The notes: generated from the sequence alone by a model not told the origin. Positions 34,553-44,050 are shown, counted from the first letter of the stretch. The stretch: 64,000 nt of DNA from Salipiger abyssi (GCF_001975705.1 NZ_CP015093.1:1488001-1552000); one strand, 5' to 3'. Numbers and translations are program-made.

Positions 34553-35677
34553 ATGCGCAGGATCTCGATACTGGGCTGCGGCTTTGTCGCCGATCTCTAC
34601 CTGCGGTCGCTTCAGGCCATGGAGGGGATCGAGGTCGCCGGGGTCTATGACCGCGACGCGGCGCGGCTCGACCGGTTCTGCACCCATTGGGGCCTGCCAG
34701 CCAAGGATTCGCTGACCCGCTTTCTCGACGAGGCCCCGCCGGGCGGGGTGATCCTGAACCTCACCAACCCCGCGGCGCATTACGAGCTGAACCGCGCCTG
34801 TCTTGAGGCCGGGCATCACGTCTATTGCGAAAAGCCGCTGGCGATGGAGGTCGCGCAGGCCAGGGAACTGCATGCGCTGGCCGCTGCGCGCGGGCTGCTG
34901 CTGGCATCGGCGCCCTGTTCGGTGCTGGGCGAGACCGCGCAGACCCTCGGCCACGCGCTGCGCAAGGGCATCGCCGGCACGCCCCGCGCGATCTATGCCG
35001 AGCTCGACGACGGGTTCGTACCGCAGGCCGCCTATGAGAAATGGCTGAGCGAAACCGGCGCGCCCTGGCCCTATGAGGACGAATTCCGCGTCGGCTGCAC
35101 GCTGGAACATGCGGGTTATTACCTGGGCTGGCTGATTTCCTGGTTCGGCTCGGTCCGCACCGTGGTCGCCGCCAGCGCCGAGACCGTGCCCGACAAGACC
35201 GGCAACGGGCCGATGGCGCCGGACCTGTCGGTCGCCACGCTGTTTTTCGAGAACGGCCCGGTGACGCGGCTGACCTGCTCGATCGTGGCGCCGCACGACC
35301 ATTCCATCCGCATCGTCGGCGACAGGGGCGTGCTGAGCTGCGATGCCGCCTGGGTCAACAGCGCCAGAGTGCGCTTTGCCAAGCGCATGACGATCCGCCG
35401 GCGGCTGATGGAAAACCCGTTCCCGCGCCGCATCCGGCTGCCGCAGCCGACCCATCCCAAGGTGAAGCGCTGGGGCGCGGCGGCGATGAATTTCATGCTC
35501 GGCCCCGCCGAGATGCTGGAGGCGCTGGAACAGGCCCGCCCCTGCCGCCTCTCGGCGGATTTCGCGCTGCACATGACCGAGGTCACACTGGCGATCCAGA
35601 ATGCCGGCGAGACCACCGGCGCGCAGGCCATGACCACACGCTGCGATCCGATGGAGCCGATGCCGTGGGCGAAGTGA
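34553..35677 (+). CDS. Gfo/Idh/MocA family oxidoreductase
   Basis: The 374-residue protein has an N-terminal Rossmann fold (ISILGCGFVADLYLRSL, then GVYDRDAARLD) and the family's catalytic-lysine motif CEKPLAMEV at about residue 90. The C-terminal half is the beta-sheet substrate domain. Such enzymes oxidise, reduce or epimerise sugars or nucleotide sugars with NAD(P). The stop overlaps the following GTG start by 13 bases. It opens a block of five tightly packed plus-strand glycan genes. Confidence 0.85.
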   Translation: MRRISILGCGFVADLYLRSLQAMEGIEVAGVYDRDAARLDRFCTHWGLPAKDSLTRFLDEAPPGGVILNLTNPAAHYELNRACLEAGHHVYCEKPLAMEVAQARELHALAAARGLLLASAPCSVLGETAQTLGHALRKGIAGTPRAIYAELDDGFVPQAAYEKWLSETGAPWPYEDEFRVGCTLEHAGYYLGWLISWFGSVRTVVAASAETVPDKTGNGPMAPDLSVATLFFENGPVTRLTCSIVAPHDHSIRIVGDRGVLSCDAAWVNSARVRFAKRMTIRRRLMENPFPRRIRLPQPTHPKVKRWGAAAMNFMLGPAEMLEALEQARPCRLSADFALHMTEVTLAIQNAGETTGAQAMTTRCDPMEPMPWAK

Positions 35678-36633
35678 AGCGCATCCTGATCACCGGCGCC
35701 GGCGGGTTCATCGGGCGCGCCTGCGTGGCCGTGGCCCGCGCGCGCGGGATCGAGGTGGTGGCCGTGGTGCGCAGGACCGTTCCGGCGGAATGGTCCCGGG
35801 ATGCCGGCATCGCGCTGGTGACGGCGGATCTCTCCGACCCGGCCTCGGTCGCGGTTCTCGCGCAGGCGCTGCAAGGCTGCGGCGCGGCAATCCATGCCGC
35901 CGCGCATCTCGGCGGAGACGCGGAAAAGATCGCCGCCGATACGCTCTCGGGCACGCGCCATCTGCTCGCGGCGCTACCCGAGGGCCTGCGGCTGGTGCTG
36001 GTAAGCTCCATCGTGGTCTACGACACGATGTCCGTGGCCCCCGGCGCGGTTCTGGACGAGCGTTCGGCGCTGGCCGCACCCGGCCACGCGCCGGATGCCT
36101 ATGCCGAGGCCAAGCTGGCGCAGGAGGCTCTGGCCCGCGCCGCCGGGCATCCGCTCTGGCTGATCCGGCCCGGCGCGGTCTGGGGGCCGGGCCGCACGTG
36201 GCATGCGCTGAACGGCGTCGATGCCGGGCCGCTGCACATCACCCTGACCTCGGACGGCGTGCTGCCAATCGTCCATGTCACGCAGCTTGCCAAAGCGCTG
36301 ATCGCCGCCGCCCTGACCGATCCCGGGGGCATCAGGGCACTGAACGCGGTCGATGACGACCTGCCGACGCGCAGTCGCTATGTCGCCGCGCACCGCAGGG
36401 CGACCGGCAGGCCAAAACTGTCGATGGCGCTGCCCTGGACGGTCTGGCTGGGCCTCGCGAAACTGCTCCGCCCGCTGGCCCCGCGCCTGCCGGGCCTCCT
36501 GCGCGAGCCGGTCCTGCGCGCCCGCATCATGCCGCTGCGCTGGCCGAACACCGCGCTGCGGGCAGCCCTTGGCGGCAATGATGCGGCAGGCTACGAGCAG
36601 ATGCTCGAACGCAGCACGAGGGGTGCCGAATGA
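35665..36633 (+). CDS. NAD-dependent epimerase/dehydratase
   Basis: The 322-residue extended SDR starts at GTG (MGEVKRILITGAGGFIGRAC), inside the preceding gene's end. It has the GxxGxxG motif GAGGFIG. A YAEAK motif (in DAYAEAKLAQEA) fits the YxxxK active site, and VVYDTMSVAPG follows the Ser-containing strand VLVSSIVVYD. It likely modifies a nucleotide sugar for the glycan. The stop overlaps the next start as ATGA. Confidence 0.85.
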   Translation: MGEVKRILITGAGGFIGRACVAVARARGIEVVAVVRRTVPAEWSRDAGIALVTADLSDPASVAVLAQALQGCGAAIHAAAHLGGDAEKIAADTLSGTRHLLAALPEGLRLVLVSSIVVYDTMSVAPGAVLDERSALAAPGHAPDAYAEAKLAQEALARAAGHPLWLIRPGAVWGPGRTWHALNGVDAGPLHITLTSDGVLPIVHVTQLAKALIAAALTDPGGIRALNAVDDDLPTRSRYVAAHRRATGRPKLSMALPWTVWLGLAKLLRPLAPRLPGLLREPVLRARIMPLRWPNTALRAALGGNDAAGYEQMLERSTRGAE

Positions 36634-37865
36634 GCCTGCCGAAACTCGCCTATCTGACCGGAGAATATCCCCGCGCCTCCGATACCTTCATCCAGCGCGA
36701 GGTGGCGGCGCTGCGCGCGCTCGGCCACGAGGTGCTGACCTGCTCGATCCGCACCACCGGGGACGAGCATCTGGTCGGCCCGGAGCAGCGCGAGGAGCAT
36801 GCCCGTACCTTCAGGGTGCTGGATGCGGCGAAGAACCCGTTCCGGCTGATCAAGGCGCATCTGCGCTTCATGCTGCGGCCCGGGCGCTATCTCTCGGCGC
36901 TGAAACTGGCGTGGAAGACGGCGCCGAAGGGGATCAAGGGCCGGCTCTACAACCTGATCTATTTTGCCGAGGCCGCGGTTCTGGCCGACCGGATGAAATC
37001 GCAGGGCGTGCAGCATCTGCACAACCATATCGCCAAGGCCTCCTGCACCGTGGCGATGCTGGCGAGCGAGCTTTCGGGCATTCCCTACAGCTTCACCATC
37101 CACGGGCCGGATATCTTTTTCGAACCCGGTCACTGGCGCATCGACGAAAAGACCGCACGCGCCACATTCGTCGCCTGCATCAGCGATTACTGCCGCTCGC
37201 AGCTCATGTGTTTCGCCGCGACCGAGCATTGGGACAAGCTGCATATCGTACATTGCGGCATCGAGCCCGAGCGCTACGCGACCGCGCAGCACAAGGGCCA
37301 GACGCTGCTGTTCGTGGGCCGACTTGCGGGGGTGAAGGGCGTGCCGGTGCTGCTCGACGCGGTGGCGGCGCTCAGGGAGCGCTTCCCGCATCTGCGGCTG
37401 GCACTGATCGGCGACGGGCCGGAGCGCGCGGCGCTGGAGGCGCGGGCCGAACCGCTGGGCGAGACGGTGGTGTTTCTCGGCTACCAGAGCCAGGCCGAGG
37501 TGGCCGAGGCGCTGTCGCAGAGCGATCTCTTCGTGTTGCCGAGCTTTGCCGAGGGCGTGCCGGTGGTGCTGATGGAGGCGATGGCGGCGGGTGTGCCGGT
37601 GATCGCCACGCAGATCGCCGGCATCCCCGAGCTGGTGGCACAATGGGAAAGCGGCGTGCTGGTGCCGCCGGGCGATGTCGCGGCGCTTGCCGAGGCGATC
37701 GAGCAGATGCTGGCCAGCGCCGACCAGCGCCGGGTGATGGGCGCGGTGGGCCGCGCCACCGTCGAGGCGGAATTCAACATCCATACCGAGGCGGCGCGGC
37801 TCTCGTCGCTTTTCACCGCCTATGCCAATGGCGAGACGCCGCCGAAACGCGAGGTGCTGGAATGA
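36630..37865 (+). CDS. Glycosyltransferase family 4 (WcaL/AmsK-like)
   Basis: The 411-residue GT-B enzyme shows KLAYLTGEYPRASDTFIQRE at the N-terminus, HNHIAKASCTVAMLASELSG, SFTIHGPDIFFEPG and the C-terminal SFAEGVPVVLMEAMAAGVPV followed by GIPELVAQWESGVLVPPGD. This resembles WcaL/AmsK-type transferases of colanic acid and amylovoran synthesis. It is coupled to both neighbours through ATGA overlaps at 36630 and 37862. Confidence 0.9.
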   Translation: MSLPKLAYLTGEYPRASDTFIQREVAALRALGHEVLTCSIRTTGDEHLVGPEQREEHARTFRVLDAAKNPFRLIKAHLRFMLRPGRYLSALKLAWKTAPKGIKGRLYNLIYFAEAAVLADRMKSQGVQHLHNHIAKASCTVAMLASELSGIPYSFTIHGPDIFFEPGHWRIDEKTARATFVACISDYCRSQLMCFAATEHWDKLHIVHCGIEPERYATAQHKGQTLLFVGRLAGVKGVPVLLDAVAALRERFPHLRLALIGDGPERAALEARAEPLGETVVFLGYQSQAEVAEALSQSDLFVLPSFAEGVPVVLMEAMAAGVPVIATQIAGIPELVAQWESGVLVPPGDVAALAEAIEQMLASADQRRVMGAVGRATVEAEFNIHTEAARLSSLFTAYANGETPPKREVLE

Positions 37866-38821
37866 GGGCCGTCGATGTCGTGCTGATCGGCCGCAACGAG
37901 GGCGCCCGTCTGGTCGCGGCGCTGGCCTCTGTCGCCGGTGTCGCGCGGCAGGTGGTCTATGTGGACAGCGGCTCCACCGATGACAGCATCGCCGAGGCGC
38001 AAAGGGCCGGCGCCACGGTGGTGGAGCTCGACCTTTCGGTGCCCTTCACCGCCGCGCGGGCCCGCAATGCCGGGTTCGAGGCGCTGGAGGCACCCGAGCT
38101 GGTGCAGTTCATCGACGGCGATTGCGCGCTGGTGCCGGGCTTTCTCGACGCCGCGCGGGCGCATCTTGAAGCGCATCCGAAACTCGGCATGGTCACCGGC
38201 TGGCGCTCCGAGATCCACCGCGATGCGAGCCTCTACAACCAGCTCGCCGATTTCGAATGGCGGCGGCCGGCTGGCGAGATCCTTGCCTGCGGTGGCGACA
38301 TGATGGTGCGGGCCGAGGCGTTCCAGGGCGTTGGCGGCTTCGATCCGACGGTGATCGCCGCCGAGGATGACGAGTTCTGCACGCGGCTGCGCAAGGCCGG
38401 CTGGGTGCTGGAGCGCATCCCGCAGGAGATGACCCGCCACGACGCCGATACCCACCGGTTCGGGCAATGGTGGACACGCGCCGTGCGCACCGGCCACGGC
38501 TTTGCGCAGGTGGGCCATCTGCACCCGGAATATTTCGTCAAGGAACGCCGCCGCGTGCTGGTCTACGGGCTGGCGCTGCCGCTTGTCATCCTGATCGGCG
38601 CGTTTCTATGGTGGGGCCTGCCGCTGCTGGGGCTGGCCGCCTATGCGCTGAACTTCCTCCGTACCGCGCAGGGGCTGATGCGCGAGGGGCTGCCGCGCGC
38701 AGAGGCGCTCCGGCATGCCATCCTGCTGACGCTGTCGAAATTTCCCAATCTCATCGGCATGGCGACCTTTCACTGGCGCCAGCTCCGGAACGCGCAGATG
38801 CGCATCATCGAGTACAAGTGA
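37862..38821 (+). CDS. Glycosyltransferase family 2 with C-terminal membrane helices
   Basis: The 319-residue GT-A enzyme has VVLIGRNEGARLVAALASVA, VYVDSGSTDDS, the metal-binding FIDGDCALVPG and a later EDDEFCTRLRKAG acceptor-site motif. Two hydrophobic helices near residues 235-275 anchor it in the membrane. The start is the ATG of the ATGA overlap. Sugar specificity unknown. Confidence 0.87.
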   Translation: MRAVDVVLIGRNEGARLVAALASVAGVARQVVYVDSGSTDDSIAEAQRAGATVVELDLSVPFTAARARNAGFEALEAPELVQFIDGDCALVPGFLDAARAHLEAHPKLGMVTGWRSEIHRDASLYNQLADFEWRRPAGEILACGGDMMVRAEAFQGVGGFDPTVIAAEDDEFCTRLRKAGWVLERIPQEMTRHDADTHRFGQWWTRAVRTGHGFAQVGHLHPEYFVKERRRVLVYGLALPLVILIGAFLWWGLPLLGLAAYALNFLRTAQGLMREGLPRAEALRHAILLTLSKFPNLIGMATFHWRQLRNAQMRIIEYK

Positions 38822-38832
38822 GGGACTGATCT

Positions 38833-40932
38833 ATGTCCGAACCCATCCGTGTCGGCCTGATCGGGGCCGGATATATCGCCACCTGGCACGCCGACGCACT
38901 GAAAGCGACGCCCGGCGTCTCGGTCGCCGCTATCTGCGATGTTTCCGAAACCGCCGCGAAGGGCATGGCCGAGGCTTATGGCGCGCAGCCCTTCACATCG
39001 GTCGAGGCGCTGATCGAAAGCGGCATCTGCGATGCGGTGCATATCCTGACGCCGCCGCATCTGCACAAGCCGCTGGCGATCCAGTGCCTTGAGGCCGGGC
39101 TGCATGTGCTGGTGGAAAAGCCGGTCGCGGAAAGCACTGAGGACACGCGCGAGATCCTCGCCGCCGCCGAGGCGGCGGGCCGGCGCTTTCACGCCGGGCA
39201 CAACTTCCTCGGCCTGCCGTCCTATGAACGGCTGAAGGAGATGGTTCGCTCCGGCGCGCTGGGCCGCGTCTCCACCGCCGAGATCACCTATGCGCTGCCG
39301 CTCTCGCCGCTGCGCTCGGGGCCGTTCAACCTCTGGCTGCTGCGCGAGCCGAAAAACCTGCTGCTCGAGGTCGGGCCGCATCTGATGAGCTTTGCCGTCG
39401 ATCTGTTCGGCACGCCCGAGATCGTCTTTGCCGAAGCGAGCAAGCCGGTGGATCTGCCCGGCGGCGATCCGCGCCCGCAGGGCTTCCGCATCCTCGCCCG
39501 CGCCGGCGATGTGGAGATCGCCTTTACCGTCTCGCTGGTGGAAACGCAGGACGACCGCTCGGTGACGCTGCGCGGCTCCTCGGCCCGGGCGCGGCTTGAT
39601 TTCGCCTCGGATGTGCTGATCGTGGAGCGTGAGAATACCTCGGATCTGATCGTGAACCCGCTGCGCAAGCAGCTCGACCTCAGCGGTCAGCACCTGCGCG
39701 AGGGGGTTCGCAACGCCTGGGCTCAGGCCAGCTCGCTGAACCAGAAAGGCCCCTATGCGCTGAGCTTCCGGGGCATGGACCGCGCGCTTTACGGCAATAT
39801 GAGCGCGCCGCAGGATGCGCGGTTCAGTGGCGAAAGTGCTGTCACCGTGATGCAGGCGCTCGACGATGCGCTGGCGCTGCTGCCCGCCGACAAGCTGGCG
39901 GTGAAGGCGCCCGCCGTGCAGACCAGGCAGCCGAAGCCCACCGCCATGGTGATCGGCGGCACCGGTTTCATCGGCCGGGCGCTGACCCGGCGCCTGGTGG
40001 CCGACGGGCACGATGTGCGCGTGCTGTCGCGCGGCAAGACCGGCCCCTTCCCCGACCTGCCCGATCAGGTGGAGACCGTGGGCGTGTCGCTGCACGATCT
40101 CGACGGGCTGACCGAGGCGATGCATGGCATCGACGTGGTCTTCAACCTCGCCAAGTCGATGGACAAGACCTGGGCGGATGCGCTGATCAACGATGTCGGC
40201 GTGGCCACCCGCGTCGGCATGGCCTGCGAAAAGGCCGGGGTGAAGCGGCTGGTCTATACCGGCACCATCGCCAGCTACGACATGTCGGACCCGGGCCGGA
40301 CCATCACCGAGGACACGCCGTTCCCCGACGACATGACCGACCGCAACCTCTATGCCCGGTCCAAGGCGGAATGCGAGCGCCAGCTCATGCGGCTGCACCG
40401 CGAGCGCGGGCTGCCGCTGACCATCGCGCGGCCCGGCATCGTGGTGGGCCATGGCGGGCCGTTGCAACACTGGGGCATCGGGCGCTGGCACGGCGCCGGC
40501 GCGGTGCGCATCTGGGGGCCGGGCGAGAATATCCTGCCCTTCGTGCTGATCGACGACGTGGCGGACGGGCTGGTGCGCATGGCGACCCGCACCGCGGCCA
40601 TCGGCGAGAGCTTCAACCTGATCGGCGAGCCGATGATGTCGGCGCGCGGCTATTTCGAGGCCATCCACGATGCGCTCGGGGCCAAGATCCGCGTCACCAG
40701 CGGCAATCTCACGGCCTTCTACCTGTCGGACGCGGTGAAATACGGGCTCAAGAAATACGCCCTGCGCAAGCGCGGCGTGATCCGCCCGTCGCTGGCCGAC
40801 TGGAAGAGCCGCGCGCATTTCTCGCCCTTCGCCAATACCAAGCCCAAGGAGCTGCTGGGCTGGGCCCCCGAAACCGACCGCGCCGCCTTTGTCGAAGAGG
40901 CCATCACCCGCGCCAATCTACTGGGCTTCTGA
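38833..40932 (+). CDS. Fused Gfo/Idh/MocA oxidoreductase and NAD-dependent epimerase
   Basis: The 699-residue protein joins two sugar-modifying enzymes. Residues 1-350 form a Gfo/Idh/MocA protein (VGLIGAGYIATWHADAL, then VEKPVAEST with the catalytic Lys). Residues 375-699 form an extended SDR (MVIGGTGFIGRALTRRLVAD, YARSKAECERQL with the YxxxK site). A linker of about 20 residues rich in Ala, Lys and Pro separates them. Both halves have their cofactor motifs intact, so both steps are probably catalysed on one sugar or lipid-linked sugar. It ends the packed glycan gene block. Confidence 0.88.
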   Translation: MSEPIRVGLIGAGYIATWHADALKATPGVSVAAICDVSETAAKGMAEAYGAQPFTSVEALIESGICDAVHILTPPHLHKPLAIQCLEAGLHVLVEKPVAESTEDTREILAAAEAAGRRFHAGHNFLGLPSYERLKEMVRSGALGRVSTAEITYALPLSPLRSGPFNLWLLREPKNLLLEVGPHLMSFAVDLFGTPEIVFAEASKPVDLPGGDPRPQGFRILARAGDVEIAFTVSLVETQDDRSVTLRGSSARARLDFASDVLIVERENTSDLIVNPLRKQLDLSGQHLREGVRNAWAQASSLNQKGPYALSFRGMDRALYGNMSAPQDARFSGESAVTVMQALDDALALLPADKLAVKAPAVQTRQPKPTAMVIGGTGFIGRALTRRLVADGHDVRVLSRGKTGPFPDLPDQVETVGVSLHDLDGLTEAMHGIDVVFNLAKSMDKTWADALINDVGVATRVGMACEKAGVKRLVYTGTIASYDMSDPGRTITEDTPFPDDMTDRNLYARSKAECERQLMRLHRERGLPLTIARPGIVVGHGGPLQHWGIGRWHGAGAVRIWGPGENILPFVLIDDVADGLVRMATRTAAIGESFNLIGEPMMSARGYFEAIHDALGAKIRVTSGNLTAFYLSDAVKYGLKKYALRKRGVIRPSLADWKSRAHFSPFANTKPKELLGWAPETDRAAFVEEAITRANLLGF

Positions 40933-41006
40933 GCGGGTGACGCGGCCCGGCGGCAGGGTAAACAATGCCCCCAAATGGACCTTATTCTCGACAAATTCCT
41001 CTGGTC

Positions 41007-41023
41007 TAACCGGGTAAAGGTTA
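41007..41023. promoter_or_regulatory. Inverted repeat upstream of the tyrosine kinase gene
   Basis: TAACC and GGTTA are separated by GGGTAAA in an AT-rich stretch 143-159 bases before the kinase start codon. It may be an operator, but no regulator family is recognised. Confidence 0.25.
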
Positions 41024-41165
41024 ACAAACTCCCGCGCCTCCAGGTGCCCGGGCATCGTAATTCGAGCAGGCAGATGCAGATGATCGCGTTTATGATACTC
41101 TACGCTCCGCAAGCGTGCCGCGCGTGCCGGCACGGATCCGCGCTGACCGCTCGGAGTTCGGGGGC

Positions 41166-42458
41166 ATGAACATGGTCGACCGCCGCAAATTCCGCCGCAA
41201 ATTCGGACGCACGGAAGCGCCAGCGCCCGAGACGCAGCCCGAAGATCCGCCCATCGAACCGCTGGAAAGCCGCGAAACCCGGCTCGCCCGCCGCAAGGCG
41301 GAGACCGAAGCCGCCGCCGCGGCGGAAGAGGCCGCGCGCAAGGCGCAGGAAGACGATGCCCGCCGCAAGGCAGAGGCCAAGCGCAAGGCCGAGGATGCCC
41401 GCCGCGCGGCGGAGCGGCTCGAAGCGGTGCAGCGGCAACGGGCCGAGGCGGCGCGCCGCAAGCGCGAGGCGGAAGAGCAGGCCCGCAAGCAGGCCGAGGA
41501 CGCGGCCCGCGAGGCGGAGCTTCGCGCGCAGCAGGAGGCCGCACGGGAGGCAGAATCAGCGCGAGCTGCTGAAAAGGCCCGTCAGGAAGACGAGACCCGC
41601 CGCGCCGCGATTGCAGAGCGCCGCGAGGAACGCCGCAAGGCCCGCGAAGACGCTCTTCGCCGTGCGCAGGAAGACACCGAAACCGTGCCCGCTGCGGCTG
41701 CCGCGCCGGAGCCGAAACCCGCACCGCAGGCCACGCCGCTCTGGGACGCGCTGCCGACCTTTGCCGTCGATGCCCGCCATCTCGAACGCAACCGCATCGT
41801 CACCGCCGGGCGCCAGGATCCGGCGCATGCCGCCTTTGACGTGCTGCGCACGCGGCTGTTGCAGGCGCTGGCCGATAATGGCTGGAAACGGGTCGCGATC
41901 ACCTCGCCGACCAAGGATTGCGGCAAGACCTTCACCGCCGCGAACCTCGCCATCAGCCTCTCGCGTCAGGAAACCTGCCGGACCCTGCTGCTCGATTGCG
42001 ACCTGCGTCGCCCGACGCTGCACAAGGTGATGGGGCTGCGCAATCCCGGCTCCATGGGCGACATGCTGCGCGGCCTCGTGCCGCCGGAGCGGCAGCTTGC
42101 ACGGCTTGGCCCGAACGACATCCATGCCGGGCAGAACATCGCCTTCGGCTTCAACGGCACGGTCGAACCCTACGCGTCGGAACTGCTTCAGGATCCGCGC
42201 ACCGAAGAGACGCTGAACGCCATCGAAAAGAGCCTGGCCCCCGATGTGATCCTCTTCGATCTGCCGCCGGCGCTCTATTTCGACGATGTCATGGCCTTCC
42301 GCCCGCAATTCGACGGCGTGCTTCTGGTGATCGGCGGTGGTCTGACCACCGACAAGGAAGTGCGCGAGGTCGAGCGCCGTCTCGGGGACAACACCCCGCT
42401 TCTGGGCACGGTCCTGAACAAGGCCGAAGGCACCAACCTGCGCAAGTACAGTTACTGA
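41166..42458 (+). CDS. CpsD/CapB-type tyrosine kinase with long coiled-coil N-terminus
   Basis: The 430-residue protein has two parts. Residues about 40-180 are a highly charged Ala/Glu/Arg/Lys stretch with the look of a continuous coiled coil. From about residue 210 the BY-kinase domain follows: ITSPTKDCGKTFTAANLAIS (Walker A), LLLDCDLRRPTLH (Walker A') and DVILFDLPPALYFDD (Walker B), ending RKYSY with terminal tyrosines. BY-kinases work with Wzz-type proteins to control glycan chain length and export, and a Wzz-type gene faces it downstream. The Walker A core has Asp-Cys before GKT, where most members have a Gly-Glu-type pair. Confidence 0.85.
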   Translation: MNMVDRRKFRRKFGRTEAPAPETQPEDPPIEPLESRETRLARRKAETEAAAAAEEAARKAQEDDARRKAEAKRKAEDARRAAERLEAVQRQRAEAARRKREAEEQARKQAEDAAREAELRAQQEAAREAESARAAEKARQEDETRRAAIAERREERRKAREDALRRAQEDTETVPAAAAAPEPKPAPQATPLWDALPTFAVDARHLERNRIVTAGRQDPAHAAFDVLRTRLLQALADNGWKRVAITSPTKDCGKTFTAANLAISLSRQETCRTLLLDCDLRRPTLHKVMGLRNPGSMGDMLRGLVPPERQLARLGPNDIHAGQNIAFGFNGTVEPYASELLQDPRTEETLNAIEKSLAPDVILFDLPPALYFDDVMAFRPQFDGVLLVIGGGLTTDKEVREVERRLGDNTPLLGTVLNKAEGTNLRKYSY

Positions 42459-42464
42459 AAACGG

Positions 42465-42492
42465 CATTGCCCGGCACAAGGGCCGGGCAATG
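42465..42492. terminator. Bidirectional terminator between kinase and Wzz-type genes
   Basis: CATTGCCCGGC and GCCGGGCAATG form a perfect 11-bp stem around a 6-base loop, seven bases after the kinase stop and before the stop of the convergent Wzz-type gene. There is no strong T-run. Confidence 0.65.
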
Positions 42493-42515
42493 AACTCCGC
42501 TCAGTATAGATCGCG

Positions 42516-43841
42516 TCAGGGCTGCGCCGCGCGCGGCAGCAGCTTTTCCACCAGCATCTGCCACGGGATCCGGTCGCCCAGCAGCCGGAATGCCGCCGTC
42601 CCGACCGCCGCCAGAGACGCCACCAGCGCCAGCAGCCTGAGGCCCCGCCCGCGCCTTTCGCGGCGGGTCTTGATCGTCGGGATCGCCACCACCGGCTGCA
42701 TGCCCAGCGCCCGCTCCATCTGCACCGCGCTGCGAATCGCCGGGTTCATCAGCTCGACCACGAAGGCCAGCCCGACAGCGGCGATCACGCTGCCCACACC
42801 GCCCAGCATCGCAAGCTTCTTGCGGCTGCCCGAGGCGGGCACTTCCGGCACAAGCGCGGTTTCCAGCACCTCGAAACGGTCCATCTGCTGGCGATCCTCC
42901 AGCATCTGGCCCATCTCGGCCTCGGCCTTGCGGCGGGTGATCACGCCATACTGTTCCTGAAGCTCGTCGAGCCGGCGCTCAAGTCCGCTCAGCTCGCGCT
43001 CGACCTCGGGCGCTTCGAGAATGGTCTGTTCGATCTCGGCGATGCGGCTCTGCACCAGCGCCTTCTGCTCGCGCATCAGCGCGACCTGGCGGGCCAGCAC
43101 TTCCTCGCGCTGACGGCTGGAATTCGCCTCGAGCGCCACGATATCGCGGTCGAGTTGCAGCAGGTTGTCCTGGAGCGTCGCAAGCTGGTCGCGCAGCGAG
43201 GCCAGCCCGCCCGGCAGCGCCGCTGCGTTCTCGCGCTTGTAGCTGGCGATCTGCGCCTCCATGGCATTGATCTCTTCCGAGACGCGCTCCGCCTCGCCCT
43301 CGAAGAAGGTCAGCGTCTCGCGCGCCCGGCCGGCGCTGCGGCTGCGCGACTGCTCGATCACCGTATACATCAGCTCGTTGGCCAGATCGGCGGCCTTCTG
43401 CGGATCGTCCAGCGTCACGCTGATCAGCAGGCCCGAGGGCGCTTCCTGCTGCGCCTGGAAGGCGTTGGCGTTGGAGCGGATTTCCTCGATCCGCACTGAT
43501 TCCCGCATCAGGGACACGCGCTCGTTGAGGGGCATATGCGGATCGGCGGCGAACAGGCTGTGCTCCTGCATGATCCGCAGGAGATTGTCGCGCGACATCA
43601 GGCGCTGTTCGATCAGGCGCACGCGCCGCGCCGCATCCTCGGATTGCGCGGTGGCGCCGGCCAGCGAATCCGGCACCTGCGCATCCTCGATCTGTACCAC
43701 AGCGGTGGTCTCGTAGATCTTGGTCTGATTGAGCGCGAGCCACACGGACAGAGCGCAGCCGAGAGCGGTCACACAAAAAATCAGAAAGGCACGGCGCCGC
43801 AGTGCTGCGAACACTTCGCCCATCGACTGAAACTGGTTCAT
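42516..43841 (-). CDS. Wzz/GumC-type polysaccharide chain-length determinant
   Basis: The 441-residue protein has an N-terminal membrane helix (about 20-38), a long periplasmic coiled-coil region (about 160-320) and a C-terminal part with a membrane helix around 335-355. It also has a second hydrophobic stretch near 405-420. VTLDDPQKAADLANELMYTV is typical of the family. It lacks a fused kinase domain, which is supplied by the convergent CpsD-like gene. GGGAG sits seven bases before the ATG at 43841. It probably sets chain length or gates export of the glycan. Confidence 0.88.
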   Translation of the reverse strand: MNQFQSMGEVFAALRRRAFLIFCVTALGCALSVWLALNQTKIYETTAVVQIEDAQVPDSLAGATAQSEDAARRVRLIEQRLMSRDNLLRIMQEHSLFAADPHMPLNERVSLMRESVRIEEIRSNANAFQAQQEAPSGLLISVTLDDPQKAADLANELMYTVIEQSRSRSAGRARETLTFFEGEAERVSEEINAMEAQIASYKRENAAALPGGLASLRDQLATLQDNLLQLDRDIVALEANSSRQREEVLARQVALMREQKALVQSRIAEIEQTILEAPEVERELSGLERRLDELQEQYGVITRRKAEAEMGQMLEDRQQMDRFEVLETALVPEVPASGSRKKLAMLGGVGSVIAAVGLAFVVELMNPAIRSAVQMERALGMQPVVAIPTIKTRRERRGRGLRLLALVASLAAVGTAAFRLLGDRIPWQMLVEKLLPRAAQP

Positions 43842-43928
43842 CTCGTTACTCCCGCAACGTGTGGCCCCCACCCTGCGTTCGGAAAGAGCCCACACACGTT
43901 CTGCAAACGTCGCCGCAGATGAACTAGG

Positions 43929-43971
43929 AAAGAGGCGCTTTCTTGACGTAATTTAACCAAATTGCCTCTTT
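43929..43971. promoter_or_regulatory. Spaced inverted repeat in the Wzz-type promoter region
   Basis: AAAGAGGC and GCCTCTTT are separated by 27 AT-rich bases within the 209-base region upstream of the Wzz-type gene. A second small repeat (TCCGT/ACGGA, 44007-44023) lies further upstream. This is the most AT-rich spot nearby and plausibly the promoter/operator. No regulator can be named. Confidence 0.3.
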
Positions 43972-44050
43972 TCCGCCATCCTTTTTGCCCGGATTCAGGG
44001 AAACAATCCGTCTCTGATACGGAATTTCAGGACACATTTTAGACATATTG

